Below, piece after piece: positions 1 through 11,493 of a stretch of DNA of 64,000 nt. Numbering within the stretch: the first letter of the stretch is position 1; each line of letters starts with the position of its first letter. The notes under the pieces are model-generated. The model was not told the origin of the DNA. It ran no database searches and worked only from the letters and a program-made list of their open reading frames with translations. The position numbers were made by a program, and so were the translations under genes. Location: contig OZ004584.1 in the NCBI GenBank assembly GCA_963924555.1, positions 5,703,001 through 5,767,000 on the forward strand, read 5' to 3'. The DNA is from Crambe crambe (taxonomy: Eukaryota > Porifera > Demospongiae > Poecilosclerida > Crambeidae).

Positions 1-889
1 GAAAAATTCAGCTGGCTTGTTATAATCTAGTAAACCTGACATATTTTCACTGATGTATTATGATAGTGAACTAATGTTTACAGCTTAATGATCAGTTTTC
101 TAATCTCAGTCGTGTTTGTGGTCCACACACACACATGCCATGCATCCATGCAAACATGTCCGCATACACATGTATAGGTGGGACAGGCATGTGTTTACAC
201 AGGTAGCAGATTCCACTGGACCAGATTTCCTCAGGGGTAGCTTGCTTCATGTGACCACACATATCAGCTAGCTTTAGAGTACATCAATTTCAAAGAGCCA
301 GTGGAAATGTGAAGGGTACAAGTTAAAATCAAACCATTCGTACAAAATTAAATTTGCAAACTACGTGTTTAAAGTTCATGCAGTTAAAATCACATGCATA
401 TCAAGTTTGCAGCTGGCAACAATGCAAGGCATTATCATGTCAGATTCACAGGGTTTCATCACCTTGGGGGGGGGATTGATTGCATGACCATAGGCCACAG
501 TGAGGGGGAGGGTGATGTGCCCCCTCCTGCGTGAAGTGCAACGCTAAAAATGCTTACTACTCTAAACATAATTACTCCCTTTGGTGACTATTGTGGTCAC
601 CAAAGGAGTAGCCAATAAAAATATTTATACCTTGGGGGGAAGTTGGGTTAGTTTGGGGGGGGGGGGGGGGTTGAGCTTCCCCTGCGCCCCTCCCCTTTTA
701 CCCTGGACTCAATTCTTCTAGCTACTGATAGTAATTTGCGCGAAATTTATTGTGCAAACATTTTGATAAATACCATCTGAGAATCATAGTCACGTATCTG
801 TTGCCCTGGTACAGCGACATGATACGTACATGCTGACCCAACCCACGATCATTTCATAATCACATAAAGAATATCCTGTATAGCTATGA
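1..889. other. Intergenic, no gene seen
   Basis: No convincing coding region. Positions 89-130 carry a dispersed repeat (a TGATCAGTTTTCTAATCTCA-like string) that recurs near 9750-9820, 40900 and 45700-45790. A 9-G run (466-474) and a 16-G run (655-670) are present. Confidence 0.6.
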
Positions 890-1226
890 TATTTCCAATG
901 ACTTATCTGAATCAAGTACTTGTTTATAATGATCCAATCTACAGCAGCAAAAGCCTGATCAGTTGTGATGCCCCTGCAGGCGCATTACTGCGCATGCCTC
1001 ATAATCGAGTTGGTAAGGGACGTTATTGTCAGCTAGAACTAACTAGGAAGCTTTCTGGTCTAGCGTCCCTTGCCAAAAGATCCTGGTCTAATCTATTATA
1101 TCATCCCTTACCAACTCGATTATGAGGCATGCGCAGTAATGCTGGTGACAGGGGCATCACATCTTATGCTGTACATTTGGAATCATTATGGACCAGGTAC
1201 TTGATTCAGATAAGTCATTGGAAATA
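890..1226. mobile_element. Foldback MITE with long inverted arms
   Basis: The outer ends match as reverse complements: TATTTCCAATGACTTATCTG at the left and its complement at 1207-1226. The inner arms also pair, with about 39 bases at 982-1020 complementary to 1105-1142 and GATGCCCCTG (966) pairing with 1149-1158. The ORF across the left arm is an artefact of this structure. No transposase is present, so the element is non-autonomous. Its family is not recognised. A TA target duplication is possible but not certain. Confidence 0.75.
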
Positions 1227-1496
1227 CCATGCAATAATTCTGTATGTGAGTATGAAATGATGGCACATAATATTATACAGTCCATTGAACTATAGACCAA
1301 TTATTATTTCCAGCCATCCCCCAAGCAGTTGCAGGCCATAATATCCTTTTTGTCCACAAGCACTGTAGATAACCCTGTGAGGAACTCCTTTCAAGTCTCC
1401 AAACTTAAAAGTGTTTGTACTAACTTGCAGTAACGATTATGGGGCTTGAAATTATCAGTATTATGGATAATAACTACGGTAGGCTGCAAAAAAAAG

Positions 1497-2191
1497 TCCC
1501 CGTTCCGTCCACGTAGAACTGGCGTTGCACGCCTTGACCGTTACCGTTTTCACACAGTCCCCCGTGCGTTTAATTTTCTACACCGTTTAACATCAAGCGT
1601 TGCACGCCTGTTCAACGTTCACGAAGAAACGGTAAGAAGTATAGCCATGTACGTACGTAGGTGAAAAAACGTTATTATAAAACGTAACCCTAAGCCTAAA
1701 AGCTTATAGAACTATGCGTAGCTATCTCTCTAGGCTGACTAGCTATCTCTCTAAGCTGACTAGCTTATGTTGGCACTAGAGCTAGCTAGCTAGCTAGTTC
1801 TGCACTTACAGCTAGCTATAGTATAACACCACCATGATGTTCTATTATCAGTGAGATGAAACTTTACAGACACGATGAAGGCAGAAGAAATTGTACCACC
1901 ACTAGCATGCACAAGTCGATATCTAGCTACGTAGAGCTCAAGGCCTTCCTCGGAGACTGCCTGCAGGTCATCTCGCTGTCGATCTGCTGCTGATGAACGT
2001 TTTTGCTGGAATAACTGCGTGCTTTCATACCGTAAAAACGTTTAGTAATTTCGAACCCAACTACGTACGTTTAATTGGGCCGTTCAACGCAAACGCCTGC
2101 TTTGCGTTCATAAAGCGTTCGCACACGGTTTTTTTTACAACGCTTGAGCGTTCTACGGACGTTGTACGGCAACGCAACGGAAACTTTTTTA
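1497..2191. mobile_element. Possible DNA transposon relic with CGTT/AACG subterminal repeats
   Basis: Two stretches (about 1500-1660 and 1993-2191) are packed with CGTT and AACG motifs on both strands, unlike the surrounding AT-rich DNA. The outer edges are weakly inverted: AAAAAAGTCCCCGTTCCGT at the left, and the complement of the right edge reads AAAAAAGTTTCCGTTGCGT. Dense short subterminal repeats are typical of transposase-binding ends in several cut-and-paste families. The boundaries and family are inference. Confidence 0.4.
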
Positions 2192-4307
2192 TGATGAAGA
2201 CCGTAGGCCATGGTAGATTCAAATAATAATTTTGAGCATAATGGAAGCCAGAAGCATTCGAGCATAATGCAAGCATTATAATGAGCATAATTTTATTCCA
2301 AAAAACAACAACAAAAAAAAAACAAAAAAAAAAACAGTACTGGATCACTGATACAGCCAATCTTATAATGCACCCTTCAAACACCACATCCCCTCTCATT
2401 TCAAATGCACAAAATTCTCAGACTAAAATGACCAAAATCACTCTACACGCTAGACCATCTCTAAGGAAGAAAGTGATCATCAGAAGTAGTCAGAAGAATA
2501 GTAAAGTGGCTGAGTCAACAAGTATTGATGCTTCTTCAGATGGGAAAATTCCATCGAAGTTGGGAGGCCATTCCTGATAGTTATAGCTATATGATCCATC
2601 CCTTAAGCTTACGTACCTGTTTATTCACCTAACCATTGTACTTCAAAGGATCCAAAGTTCATGAGACTGTATACCCTTGGGCTGTCAAGACACTATGCCA
2701 GGGTTATAGTCTTGCAAGACTGGAGTCAGACTAGCAGGAAAAGTTTGCTCATGTCAAAGCTACACAATTATTGTAAACTTAACAGAAACAGACACCTTTA
2801 CTTCTTTAGGGATGCCTGAGTGAATGCTAAGAAAGGTTCTTCAGTCAGTGAAGCATATGCATCAGTTTGCAATCATGACACTCGACAACCAGTGAAAGTA
2901 ATTTAGTGGAATAGCTAGCTATACACGTACATTCCTGATCAAGTGTACATTCCTCAATGAAGCATACTATACTAAGTAAGTAACTAAGTACACAGTACAC
3001 TTCACTATAATAGCTAGTGCATGCACGGAATCACATGCACTAACTTCCAGTCTTATTTTTTCTTACCTTGTTCATATGTAATTAATGGGTCTTATCATTA
3101 GGGACTGGCACATTATGCTTTTTGGCTTCCCTATTATTCTATTCTTTAATTCCAGCTTTGTAAAGTCATTATTCTTTTTTTTACTGACCTATTATTCTTT
3201 AATTATGCTCGTATCTGATGTCATCATGTATTGAAAGACTACGTAAATAACTATTTGCTCTCTCACTAGCAGACAAGTTTGGTCAAGCTACGTAGGCTAG
3301 CTAGTGTAGGTACACATGATAAATACATTCAAGATCAACCATGGAGTTCACTTTCAATAGCCTATTATGCCAGCATTATGCTTCCTGCTTTGATGGACCC
3401 AAAACTATGCTGGCAGAATGTGCCAGTCCCTACTTATCATCAATCATTCATCTAATCCAGCATGCATTGATTATCTTTCTTTCACTATAGGAACGTATAA
3501 TGACCAACATGCATCAATTATACCTTTCCTTAGCTAGGTATGTGACAAGCATGCATTGAGCTACCAACTCTCTAGCTACATATATATATATAGTATAGCT
3601 AGGAGTTCATTGCATGGTGTGGTCTGTTGCACATTAAATTTAACAGTTACACTATAGTGTAGTATGTAATAGAGTCATTGCCATGCATGATAAACCTTTG
3701 ATGTGGGCTCTGATGTTCAAGTGTGTTAGCTAAATTCGAAGTGCAAAATAGAACACACCATTATTAACACTGTAACTAAGTACCTGTTCTTTAGTTACAT
3801 GCATAGCTAACTCAACTATGGGAAATGCGTGGTGAGTAAAGCCGTTAAACAACACTTTAGGCATCATCTGGCTACTGGTTCCTGGAAAAATAAAAAAAGC
3901 TGTTCTTGAATAATGCAAAAGCTGTTTCGACTTTGAACGATGGTAGCTAGTAGATTGTACATGGACTAGTGCTAATAGATAGGTTCTTGATAACTAGCAC
4001 AATGAAGTTCAACACTCATGCTAAAGATATACTGACTAGAAAGACAGTTCTATGTCCAAAAATTGGGTGGACATGAAGGGCCACACATGCACAAATAATC
4101 AATGAATTTCACTATCAAGAATATAGATCTGACCACAATAATTTCATTACTCTAAATAGAGTAGCTATATGACTAGCTATATGACTTCCTTTGAAGAAGT
4201 AGATGAAGGAACAAACTTTATGCTTTGATTCGGATCACAAAGAGAGAGATTTAGCTTTCCTGTGGTATGCTTAACCGCTATCATTTAACCCCCTCCATAT
4301 AATATTA
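2192..4307. other. Intergenic, no gene seen
   Basis: Contains an A-rich stretch at 2292-2335 and AGCT-rich DNA. The short open frames here have no recognisable domain, signal peptide or codon pattern. I see no RNA gene. Confidence 0.5.
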
Positions 4308-4649
4308 TGTGCTGCATATGTGTATTAACGAGTGTTCAATTCATGACTTTCAATTGTGTATCAACCTGTAAGAGGTCAGATGACCAGTTGTTGATTATAA
4401 AGTACAGTGTATGTGTATTATGTGTAATTTCTAAGGTCTGTTATCAAGTGTATTTTGTGCATTTACTCATTAGGTGTATATTAGCTATCTATGTGCTGTC
4501 TCAGTTTGTGTGTTCTAGAACTTTCGGTAGGTGTAGATACAAAAAGGACAGTATTCTTTAGTAATTTTAGTCTGGTTATAGTCTGCATCACTGATTAATC
4601 TTTCATTAAACTACCAGCTGTTCTCTGCATCGCGTTCTGCTCTATCACA
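4308..4649 (+). mobile_element. Candidate long terminal repeat (solo or 5' LTR remnant)
   Basis: This segment starts with TG and ends with CA (4648-4649), two bases before a primer-binding-site match. The end is well supported by that adjacency. The start is only the nearest plausible TG, so the length of about 340 bp is a guess. No second LTR, gag, protease or reverse transcriptase was recognised downstream, so this is a degraded LTR retrotransposon. Confidence 0.45.
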
Positions 4650-4651
4650 TT

Positions 4652-4670
4652 TGGTGGCAGCGGTGGGATT
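4652..4670 (+). other. Retroelement primer-binding site, tRNA-Leu type
   Basis: TGGTGGCAGCGGTGGGATT is the reverse complement of the standard 3' end of eukaryotic tRNA-Leu (…CCCACCGCTGCCA plus CCA). It begins with TGG and lies two bases after a CA dinucleotide, the usual placement after a 5' LTR. Confidence 0.65.
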
Positions 4671-6539
4671 GTTCTAGGGTGGGTCTTTGATCTCAATTCT
4701 ATGACATTTCCAATGGGGTGGGAGCTGGGCTGCCACTTTCCTTGGATATTCATGACAAAAGAGATACATATAGCTAAAATTAATGTCTAGGGAAAAGAGT
4801 AGCACATTGTTATGGAGGTATTAGAAGTAGAAGACTGGAAGGCCAAAAGCAGTCTCAATAGGTGAATGAACTCTTGCACCTGACACATACAGTAAGGTAA
4901 TTCAGAATGGCGGTATAGTGTTAAGATTACATCACCCTCTCTAGATGTACACCATTAAAAAAAAACTCTTCAACTGACTTGTCTCCACTCAAGCTAAGTA
5001 TGGATGTATCAATTGGCTATGTAAAAGATCCACAAAATCAGTAACAGAATAGTGTATTTGAATGGAGGAGAAGTGACTTTGTTCTAATGAAAATTGGGAT
5101 TATACTATCGTAATGGCAGTTGTCTAAATGACAGATTTCGACGGATGACTTCCCCATTTTGTAAAATTTTGTGTGCCAGTCATTGGCCCAATGGCGAGAA
5201 GAGAATCCAAATAATTATGTAGTCTTTATTCTTGAGGAAGGAGTTTGTTTAGCTATTGACACTCAGCAATGTCATTGTGGCTACTGCTTTAACCATCTCC
5301 AAACACTGTAAAATACCATGTTTGAAACTTTATGTACATTAATGCCTCGTCCTGTTCATTAACATGTAAGTTTGGCATTTATTTCCTTTAGCTTTTCTTG
5401 TAGTGGTGGGTGCATCCATAAAGTGAAAGCAGTGCCTCCAAGTGTATGTTTTTATGCATATTTATATGCAAAATCTTGATCAATATGCAAGTATGCAAAT
5501 CTCCTTCAAAATATGCATATAACTGGGCTAAAAATTCCACTGTAGCATACTATGCTGAATCACCTGATAGCTAATCATGTGTTACACCCATATCCATGAT
5601 TTTTCCGAATAAAAATTCTAGCTAGCTTTAATTAGTATTCATTCTTTTGGTTGCTACTTGGAGGCTCTGTGAAAGAAGGAATATGGATATGACTCATATC
5701 AATTTTCCTTATTTCCATACATCAAGATTTAGACTAGTAGTATGAATAATAATAATAATAGCTAATGGTGACCAAACTGGCAAACTTGCTTTTTTATGTT
5801 GGATACTATTCTCAAAAAAGATTATCTGGCCTTGAATCCTGTGACTCCAATACACACTATAATCGAAGTTATAGCTACGGTAGCTACATTTTTTTTTTTT
5901 GGTTTATGATGTAGCTACCTTCAGTTGATCATCTTAAAGTTTTCTCAAATCATACTTCTATAGTGGCCATCTGAATCATAGTCACTATATCCAATGTAGC
6001 TAGACTCCATCCAATGTAGCTAGCTACAGTAGCAACAATCCAATCTTCTATCCAATGGTACTAAGTGGATTGGAATCATGATAATTTGCATGAATTTTAT
6101 TTACTGCATACCATTACTATAATAATATGCTATTAAGTGATAGCTATAGGTGAGTCAGCTGAGGTGCCAGTAATAGAGGTTGGATAATAATCGAGCATGT
6201 TGCATCCACTCGCACAATAATATAAGCTAGGTGCTGGGGAGACATCACTGATTGATGCAACATTACAGACTGACTCAGAATCTCACCTGTGTAGTGCACA
6301 TAATTAAGTTGGTAAATGGTAAGGGTCACTATTGTGATAGATCCCCATTGTGATAGATAGACAATGTACAATACATGAGGTTCCATAGACCAACTTACAA
6401 TAATGTATAATACTAAGTCTACAACAATATCACAAAAAAAAGAAAAAAAAAGATGAGGAATGACCAATTCCAAAAAGGGTGCCATATTGAACACCAAAGG
6501 TCAGTAGTATGACACAATTCTTGGTGTGATTTCTGTTAG
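4671..6539. other. Retroelement leader remnant and receptor 3' flank
   Basis: The first few hundred bases may be untranslated leader of the LTR element, but no coding frame survives. From about 6140 to 6330 is the shared 3' flank of the receptor family: a GAGGTTGGATAAT-like string followed by GGTGCTGGGGAGACATCA. It recurs near 14230-14480, 20040-20100, 21700-21780 and 35810-35860. Confidence 0.5.
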
Positions 6540-7982
6540 CTACTGTATGTAAAGTTCTACTATTTCAATTGGTGTGCTTCCAGCAGTGTCAGATCGACAC
6601 ATTCTCATCTCTATATCATCAGTGGTGGGGGAGGGAAGGTGCTTGATGAACCATGGTGGGTGGTTAAAGGAACAGCAAGTATTGGTGGGACCACATCCCT
6701 CTCCATCCCAGAGGGGATTAGCAGGTTGGAATGCTGTAGGTACATTGGGATAATGTGTGCTGAGGGCAGTATCACAAAAATAGTCATTGCCAATGAAGTC
6801 TGGAACAGATGGTGGTGGAGTGATGCTTGTATTAATGCAAGGACATTTGAATGTTGGATTAGTTGACGTTTCATCAGATGCTCCTGCAAAAGTCCAAATA
6901 TGATTGCGGGGACTTTGTCCATGAGTCAGACTCACTCCATAGACATATTGACTATCAATGTCGTTGTAAGTGTTTAGGGAAGGGAAATAAAATGCGATGG
7001 GAACATTATTCTGATATGCAATGATTCTTCCATACACGTGACTGTACTCTACACCATGGACAGAGAAAGTGTTATTAACACATCCAGAATGTATTATGAT
7101 ATCACATGCTCTTCTTGGTGCTGAACTCCTTGACAGTAGGGTCAATTCACTGGGACACTGTTGGCTGGTGTTCCTCATGTCTATGTAGGCCACCCTCATC
7201 CATCCTCGTGTTAGATTAACAGAAGTTGCATTCATATTACAGTACACTCTGACAGGAGATCCTTGTGTACTAATCCAGTAATAACCAGAAGGGTTCCATG
7301 GAGGTAGTGCTTTGCAGGAACTAGCAGGGTTGTCTTCAGTGAGGCCAAGGTTAGAAGGCATTAGTCCATTACAATTGTCTGCATAATGCCCATCGAAGTC
7401 ACAGTACCCACGCACAGCAGAACCATTGGAGGACCTGATCCAGTAGTGACCTGATGGGGAGGAGAGATTCAACAGCAAGACATGGCAACATGAAGCAACA
7501 GGATTACTAGGATCCTGCCCAATCATATGTAGTGTGTTTATCTTGGAATCCAGTGACCTTGAGTTATTAGTTTGAAGTTCAAAGTTATGATCCACCAAGT
7601 TTTGAAGCTGCATCAATGACCTTGAATTGTTAGTCTGAAGTTCATCCACTAAATTTTGAAGCTGCATCAATGATCTTGAATAATTTGCTTGAAGATCATT
7701 TTGGAATTGTGCTAAACTTCTTTCAAGGTTGGATATGCTACTAGAGGAATTCCTTATTGAAATAGCCAAGCTAGCAAATGCTGCACTACCTACTAAGATG
7801 ATTCCAACTAGTGCAAATGTATAACATACCCAACTATAAGTAGGTTTCTTCAACTCTGACTTCACTTGCCGAGATTTTACAGCTGTGGAGACTTTCGAAG
7901 AAACACCATAGCAAGGATTCCTGTCTAGTGATGTGATATTTTTTGCACCCTCTACTAACTCATAAGTATTTTCTTCTTCCAT
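6540..7982 (-). CDS. Type II membrane receptor-like protein, fibrinogen-like ectodomain (copy A, intact)
   Basis: A single-exon gene of 480 residues. I chose the start MEEENTYELV because every paralogue begins there; an in-frame ATG lies five codons upstream. Layout: a cytoplasmic tail (residues 1-50) with YELV (7-10) and NPCY (22-25); one membrane segment at about 51-75 with no signal peptide, so type II; a short stalk (about 80-155) of repeats carrying Asn-X-Ser sites; then an ectodomain rich in paired cysteines. The ectodomain has two strings of the SGxYWI...VRxYC(D/N) type, like the start of fibrinogen-related domains, followed by GWMRVAYIDM, HIWTFAGAS, DPLWDG-like and PPWF motifs and a closing ELYIQ. 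The full domain family is not one I can name. Likely a surface recognition or adhesion protein, by inference. All members found nearby share this orientation. Confidence 0.85.
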   Translation of the reverse strand: MEEENTYELVEGAKNITSLDRNPCYGVSSKVSTAVKSRQVKSELKKPTYSWVCYTFALVGIILVGSAAFASLAISIRNSSSSISNLERSLAQFQNDLQANYSRSLMQLQNLVDELQTNNSRSLMQLQNLVDHNFELQTNNSRSLDSKINTLHMIGQDPSNPVASCCHVLLLNLSSPSGHYWIRSSNGSAVRGYCDFDGHYADNCNGLMPSNLGLTEDNPASSCKALPPWNPSGYYWISTQGSPVRVYCNMNATSVNLTRGWMRVAYIDMRNTSQQCPSELTLLSRSSAPRRACDIIIHSGCVNNTFSVHGVEYSHVYGRIIAYQNNVPIAFYFPSLNTYNDIDSQYVYGVSLTHGQSPRNHIWTFAGASDETSTNPTFKCPCINTSITPPPSVPDFIGNDYFCDTALSTHYPNVPTAFQPANPLWDGEGCGPTNTCCSFNHPPWFIKHLPSPTTDDIEMRMCRSDTAGSTPIEIVELYIQ

Positions 7983-9096
7983 GACTTCTAGTAGCAAGTC
8001 AGTTTAACTAATGTAGCTATCATGGTCATGTTTTCAGTTAGTTTAACACAAATTGTGTGTATTAATTATTGAATATATTTAGCTATGCTAACAAAAAATC
8101 AATCAATACTCTATCTTGTGTGAAATCATGTAACAAAAAAAAACATATTTACGCTATCCTGTATATAAGAATGTGAATGTTAGCATACTGACACGTTATC
8201 AAGAGAAACTTGAATGTTTATTATAAGAAAGAAAAACAAAGCTAGATAAAGCATGTTATAATCACACTTGTAGACTGTCAATGATGTACTGTAGCAAGTG
8301 TGCTAATGTTTATGGCTTCATGATTAGCTGGGAGACACACTCTTCTCTCTTTTTAATGTCACTGTACATAGTGTATCACCTTGACACAATCTCTAGTGGG
8401 TGGGAAGGAAAGGAAGTGGGAGGGGTGCATATATTAGTGTGCACAGTTTCGAATATCCACTTTCTTTAAAATAGCTAGCTAACTGTGTATTGACTACTCT
8501 GAGAGAATTCAACTCAAAATAATATCTATGATAATACCTTCTACAGGGGCTTTATATATAAATCCTACTGATACTCTCTTCTACCAACTCATAAGCATTT
8601 TCTTCTTCCATGACTTCTGTATAGCCATGCAGTCAAGTCCACTATTGTATGTGGTCATGCTTTCATACAGAATTGCTCTATCAAACTGTGTATTGATATC
8701 ACTTGAATGTTTATTATAAGAAAAAAATAGCAAAGCTAAAAGTGGAGGGAATGAGTAAACACAATCAACAACTAGATAAATCATGTTATAATCACACTTG
8801 TAGGCTGTCACTGATGTATGAGCTAATGTTTATGGCAGTTTTCTGATCTATTATTGGGGATACATGTTGATGCAAGTTAATTATATTAGTCAACAAGTGA
8901 GCGCGAAAAATTATAAAAATGTTAAGTAGGGATGGCCCCAATAGTTAGCTGAATTATGACTGCAGCATCATGTCAAACCAAGTCATGTGGCCCCAAAATC
9001 TGTATTATGGCTGCAGCATCATATAGAGTAGGTTTTTTGTTGTTATTTTATTTTCGTGTTTTTGTTGTTTTTTGTTCTTGTTGTTTTTGAGGGGGC
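7983..9096. other. 5' flank of receptor copy A; duplicated flank with a start-codon scrap
   Basis: Probably holds the promoter of copy A. Segment 8290-8830 is nearly repeated at 34870-35400. At about 8579-8612 it contains a small antisense scrap of the receptor start (codons for MEEENAYELV) with nothing downstream, so it is a leftover 5' end. At 8928 is an AAGTAGGGATGGCCCC repeat end, also found at 10358. Confidence 0.5.
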
Positions 9097-9160
9097 ACCC
9101 ACCATGGTTCATCAAGCACCTTCCCTCACCCACCACTGATGATATAGAGATGAGAGTATG
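9097..9160 (+). pseudogene. Inverted scrap of receptor C-terminus
   Basis: About 55 bases on the plus strand translate to the family's near-terminal motif (PWFIKHLPSPTTDDIEMR type). This is the only family piece seen in the opposite orientation, so it arose by an inversion or a copied insertion. Not functional. Confidence 0.7.
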
Positions 9161-9554
9161 TTGACCTTCGACTGATTAGTGTCCCTATAGCTAGTTATAT
9201 TGTAGCATGACAGATGCTTGTATCTAATGACAGTGTCTGTCTGTCTGTCTGTGAATGAACACGGTTCAGGATATAAGCATGCACATGCAAGCATAGTTTT
9301 GTGGTCCACATGGACCACGAAGCATTATGCTAATCAGTTTCAAGCAAATCATTGCTATGCTTTTGCACAAAATAATAATATTTTCTGTCCAAAAGCATCC
9401 AATTATTCCAGCTGGATTTCTTAGCTTATACGTACCTATTATTCTCAAAATTATGCCGGCATAATTCATCTAAGCCTACGACTGATGGAAGCACACTAAT
9501 TGAAATACAGTACATACAGTGGGGATATAATTATGATGCAAGCACATTTGAATC

Positions 9555-9690
9555 TTGGGCTACGTATGTGTATTTACTGTTTCATCAGCTGCTCCTGCGA
9601 AGGTCCAAATGTGATTGCAGGGATTTTGTCCAAGGGTCAGACTCACTCCAAAGATGTAGCCACCATCAATACTACATATAAGAATGCAAT
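9555..9690 (-). pseudogene. Receptor ectodomain scrap
   Basis: The minus strand encodes GVSLTLGQNPCNHIWTFAGA and a few more residues, matching the middle of the family ectodomain. Neither side continues into the family. Confidence 0.7.
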
Positions 9691-9930
9691 GTAACTTACA
9701 AGATGACACGAGATAACCATAATCATGCATACATGTAAACATGTCATGACTGAGATTAGAAAACTGATCATGTAAACATGATAAAGCTTACATGATGATC
9801 TCAGTCATGTTTGTGATCTATTCAGCCATGCATTTCCTTCACATTGCTCTTCTAATCCTTTTCAAGGTAGCTACATACCATAAAGCAGTGAGTATTTTTC
9901 TCACTCATAGTGGCAGGGGAAGCTCCACAC

Positions 9931-9957
9931 GGGGGGGGGGGGGGGGGGGGGGGGGGG
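9931..9957 (+). repeat. 27-base G run
   Basis: An uninterrupted G homopolymer, followed by more G-rich DNA to about 10010. It could form stacked G structures. Its exact length is likely to be uncertain in any assembly. Confidence 0.9.
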
Positions 9958-10445
9958 CAAGGGGTGATTCCCCCCAATTCTCTGAAGGTTGGGGGGGAGG
10001 GGGGACATTGCCCCAGCTCTATTGTGAGATTTAATATCCGAAAACTCCTCCAAAATCTGGGACACACTCTTCTTTTAATGTCACTGTATATATCAGCTAG
10101 TGTACTTCAAATGCATCACCTTGACACAGTCTCGTCTTTAGTGGTGGGGAGGAAAGGAAGTGAGAAGGGGCATATTTTAGTGTGTACCGTTTCAAATATC
10201 CACTTTCTTAAAAATAACTGTGCATCGACTACTTCTGAGACTCAAAATCATAAATACAAGGGCCATAAGTAGGGACTTGACACTCCTTACAGTGTGTTTA
10301 TAATGCTTAATTACAAGTTAGTCAACAAGCGAGCACAAAAAATTTCTTCTGTTAAGTAGGGATGGCCCCAATAGTTAGCTGGATTATAACTGCAGCATCA
10401 TACAGTTTGGCAATGTAGGTTTTGTTGTTTTTTTGGTGGTTATTT

Positions 10446-10446
<1 letters not shown>

Positions 10447-10484
<38 letters not shown>

Positions 10485-10625
10485 GGGGGGGCACCCACCC
10501 AGTTAGAAAGATTGAAAATCTGAAAGAAAAAAAAGAAGTAGCTAGCACTTCTGGGAGATTCGAACCCATGACCAGACATTCCAAAACACATGGCACTAAC
10601 CAATACAACATGCACTGCAGAAGTC
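10447..10625 (-). mobile_element. tRNA-derived SINE with (AAC)n tail
   Basis: On the minus strand the head at 10625-10555 has a B-box-like GGGTTCGAATC (complement of 10557-10567) and an A-box-like TTGGTTAGTGCCA about 35 bases upstream. A short unrelated body follows and ends in (AAC)12 (10448-10483). The order tRNA-like head, body, simple-repeat tail is that of a SINE. No sign of a working tRNA. Confidence 0.5.
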
Positions 10626-11205
10626 TCTTTGAAAGCGATATTTATACTTGTTACTCTCTGGTTGCCTTAGGGAGCCCTTTGGGCCTGCACTGCAAGCTGG
10701 GCGAGTGTTGCCTAGCCTTGGAGTCACAACAGTGCGTGAATAGTACGTCCCATACACCTAATGCTCATTGTGCTCACTCCCTTGCAGGAGCCTTTACATA
10801 GGCCAGCTTTGCTACATAGGTAGTTAGCTATTTGGAATAACAAATCCTATTCTGAAACTGTGAAACATGACTCAACCTGAAACAACTATAGCTACGTGGC
10901 ATTTTGATTTCATATAGCAATTATCATCAACATCAGGTAAACTGTATTCATTAAGACCTGTACCTACAGCTAAATTTGGGACTATCAGTTTTAGCTATTC
11001 TGCTTGCAGAGTGCATTCTACTCAAGATGACCTGTACATGCTTCACTTAGCAATCAAAGATAGCATGCAGTTGGTGAAAGGAAATGGAGAAAAGTTCATC
11101 ATAATCTTTGCTCTGCTGCTGACTAATTTCAGCAAAAGCAAGTTGTCTACAGTTGGCCACATATTCAATAGGTAGCTAGTGATATATTATTTTTATTAGC
11201 TACAG

Positions 11206-11493
11206 AAACCAACTGTTCCTCCATCACCCTGACTTGGCAGCCTCCCTTCTCCCTGGACATCACTAACACTGACCCAGACATGACGTTCTGTGTGGAGGTG
11301 TACAATGTATCTGATGGAGAGAGGACTCCACTTCACCACCTTGGACGATGCTCCATTGTGACTCCTCAATACACTTTATTGACCAGTAACTCAGTCCTTG
11401 GATCAGTGCTAGAGTATCAATTCATAATCACAGCAGTCAATGTAGTTGGTCGAGGAGCTCCCAGTGATCTAATAGATGTGATGTTTCATGACG
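11206..11493 (+). CDS. Fibronectin type III domain exon
   Basis: An open 288-base exon between a good acceptor (pyrimidine stretch, CTACAG) and a donor (GACG/GTTCGT), phase 1 at both ends as is usual for FN3 modules. The translation has the FN3 hallmarks: SITLTWQPP with the strand-B tryptophan, a middle CVEVYNVSD, and YQFIITAVNVVGRGAPS with the strand-F tyrosine and the terminal G...PS. It is probably the membrane-proximal extracellular module of the receptor continued at 12414-13016. A signal-peptide-like stretch lies at 11065-11171, but its phase does not join this exon cleanly, so the 5' end of the gene is unknown. Confidence 0.75.

Noticed and set aside
4307..4561. 84-residue open frame, cysteine-rich with hydrophobic runs
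   Set aside because: It lies inside the candidate LTR, matches no domain I know, and has no splice or context support.
9792..10272. Glycine-rich and proline-rich open frames on both strands
   Set aside because: They arise from the 27-base G run and following G-rich DNA.
10433..10801. 122-residue open frame starting with a valine run
   Set aside because: The valines come from the (GTT)n repeat and the rest covers the SINE head; it is a repeat artefact.
11065..11171. Signal-peptide exon for the FN3 receptor (MQLVKGNGEKFIIIFALLL)
   Set aside because: The donor leaves phase 2 while the FN3 exon needs phase 1, and the intron would be only 34 bases. Kept as a possibility only.
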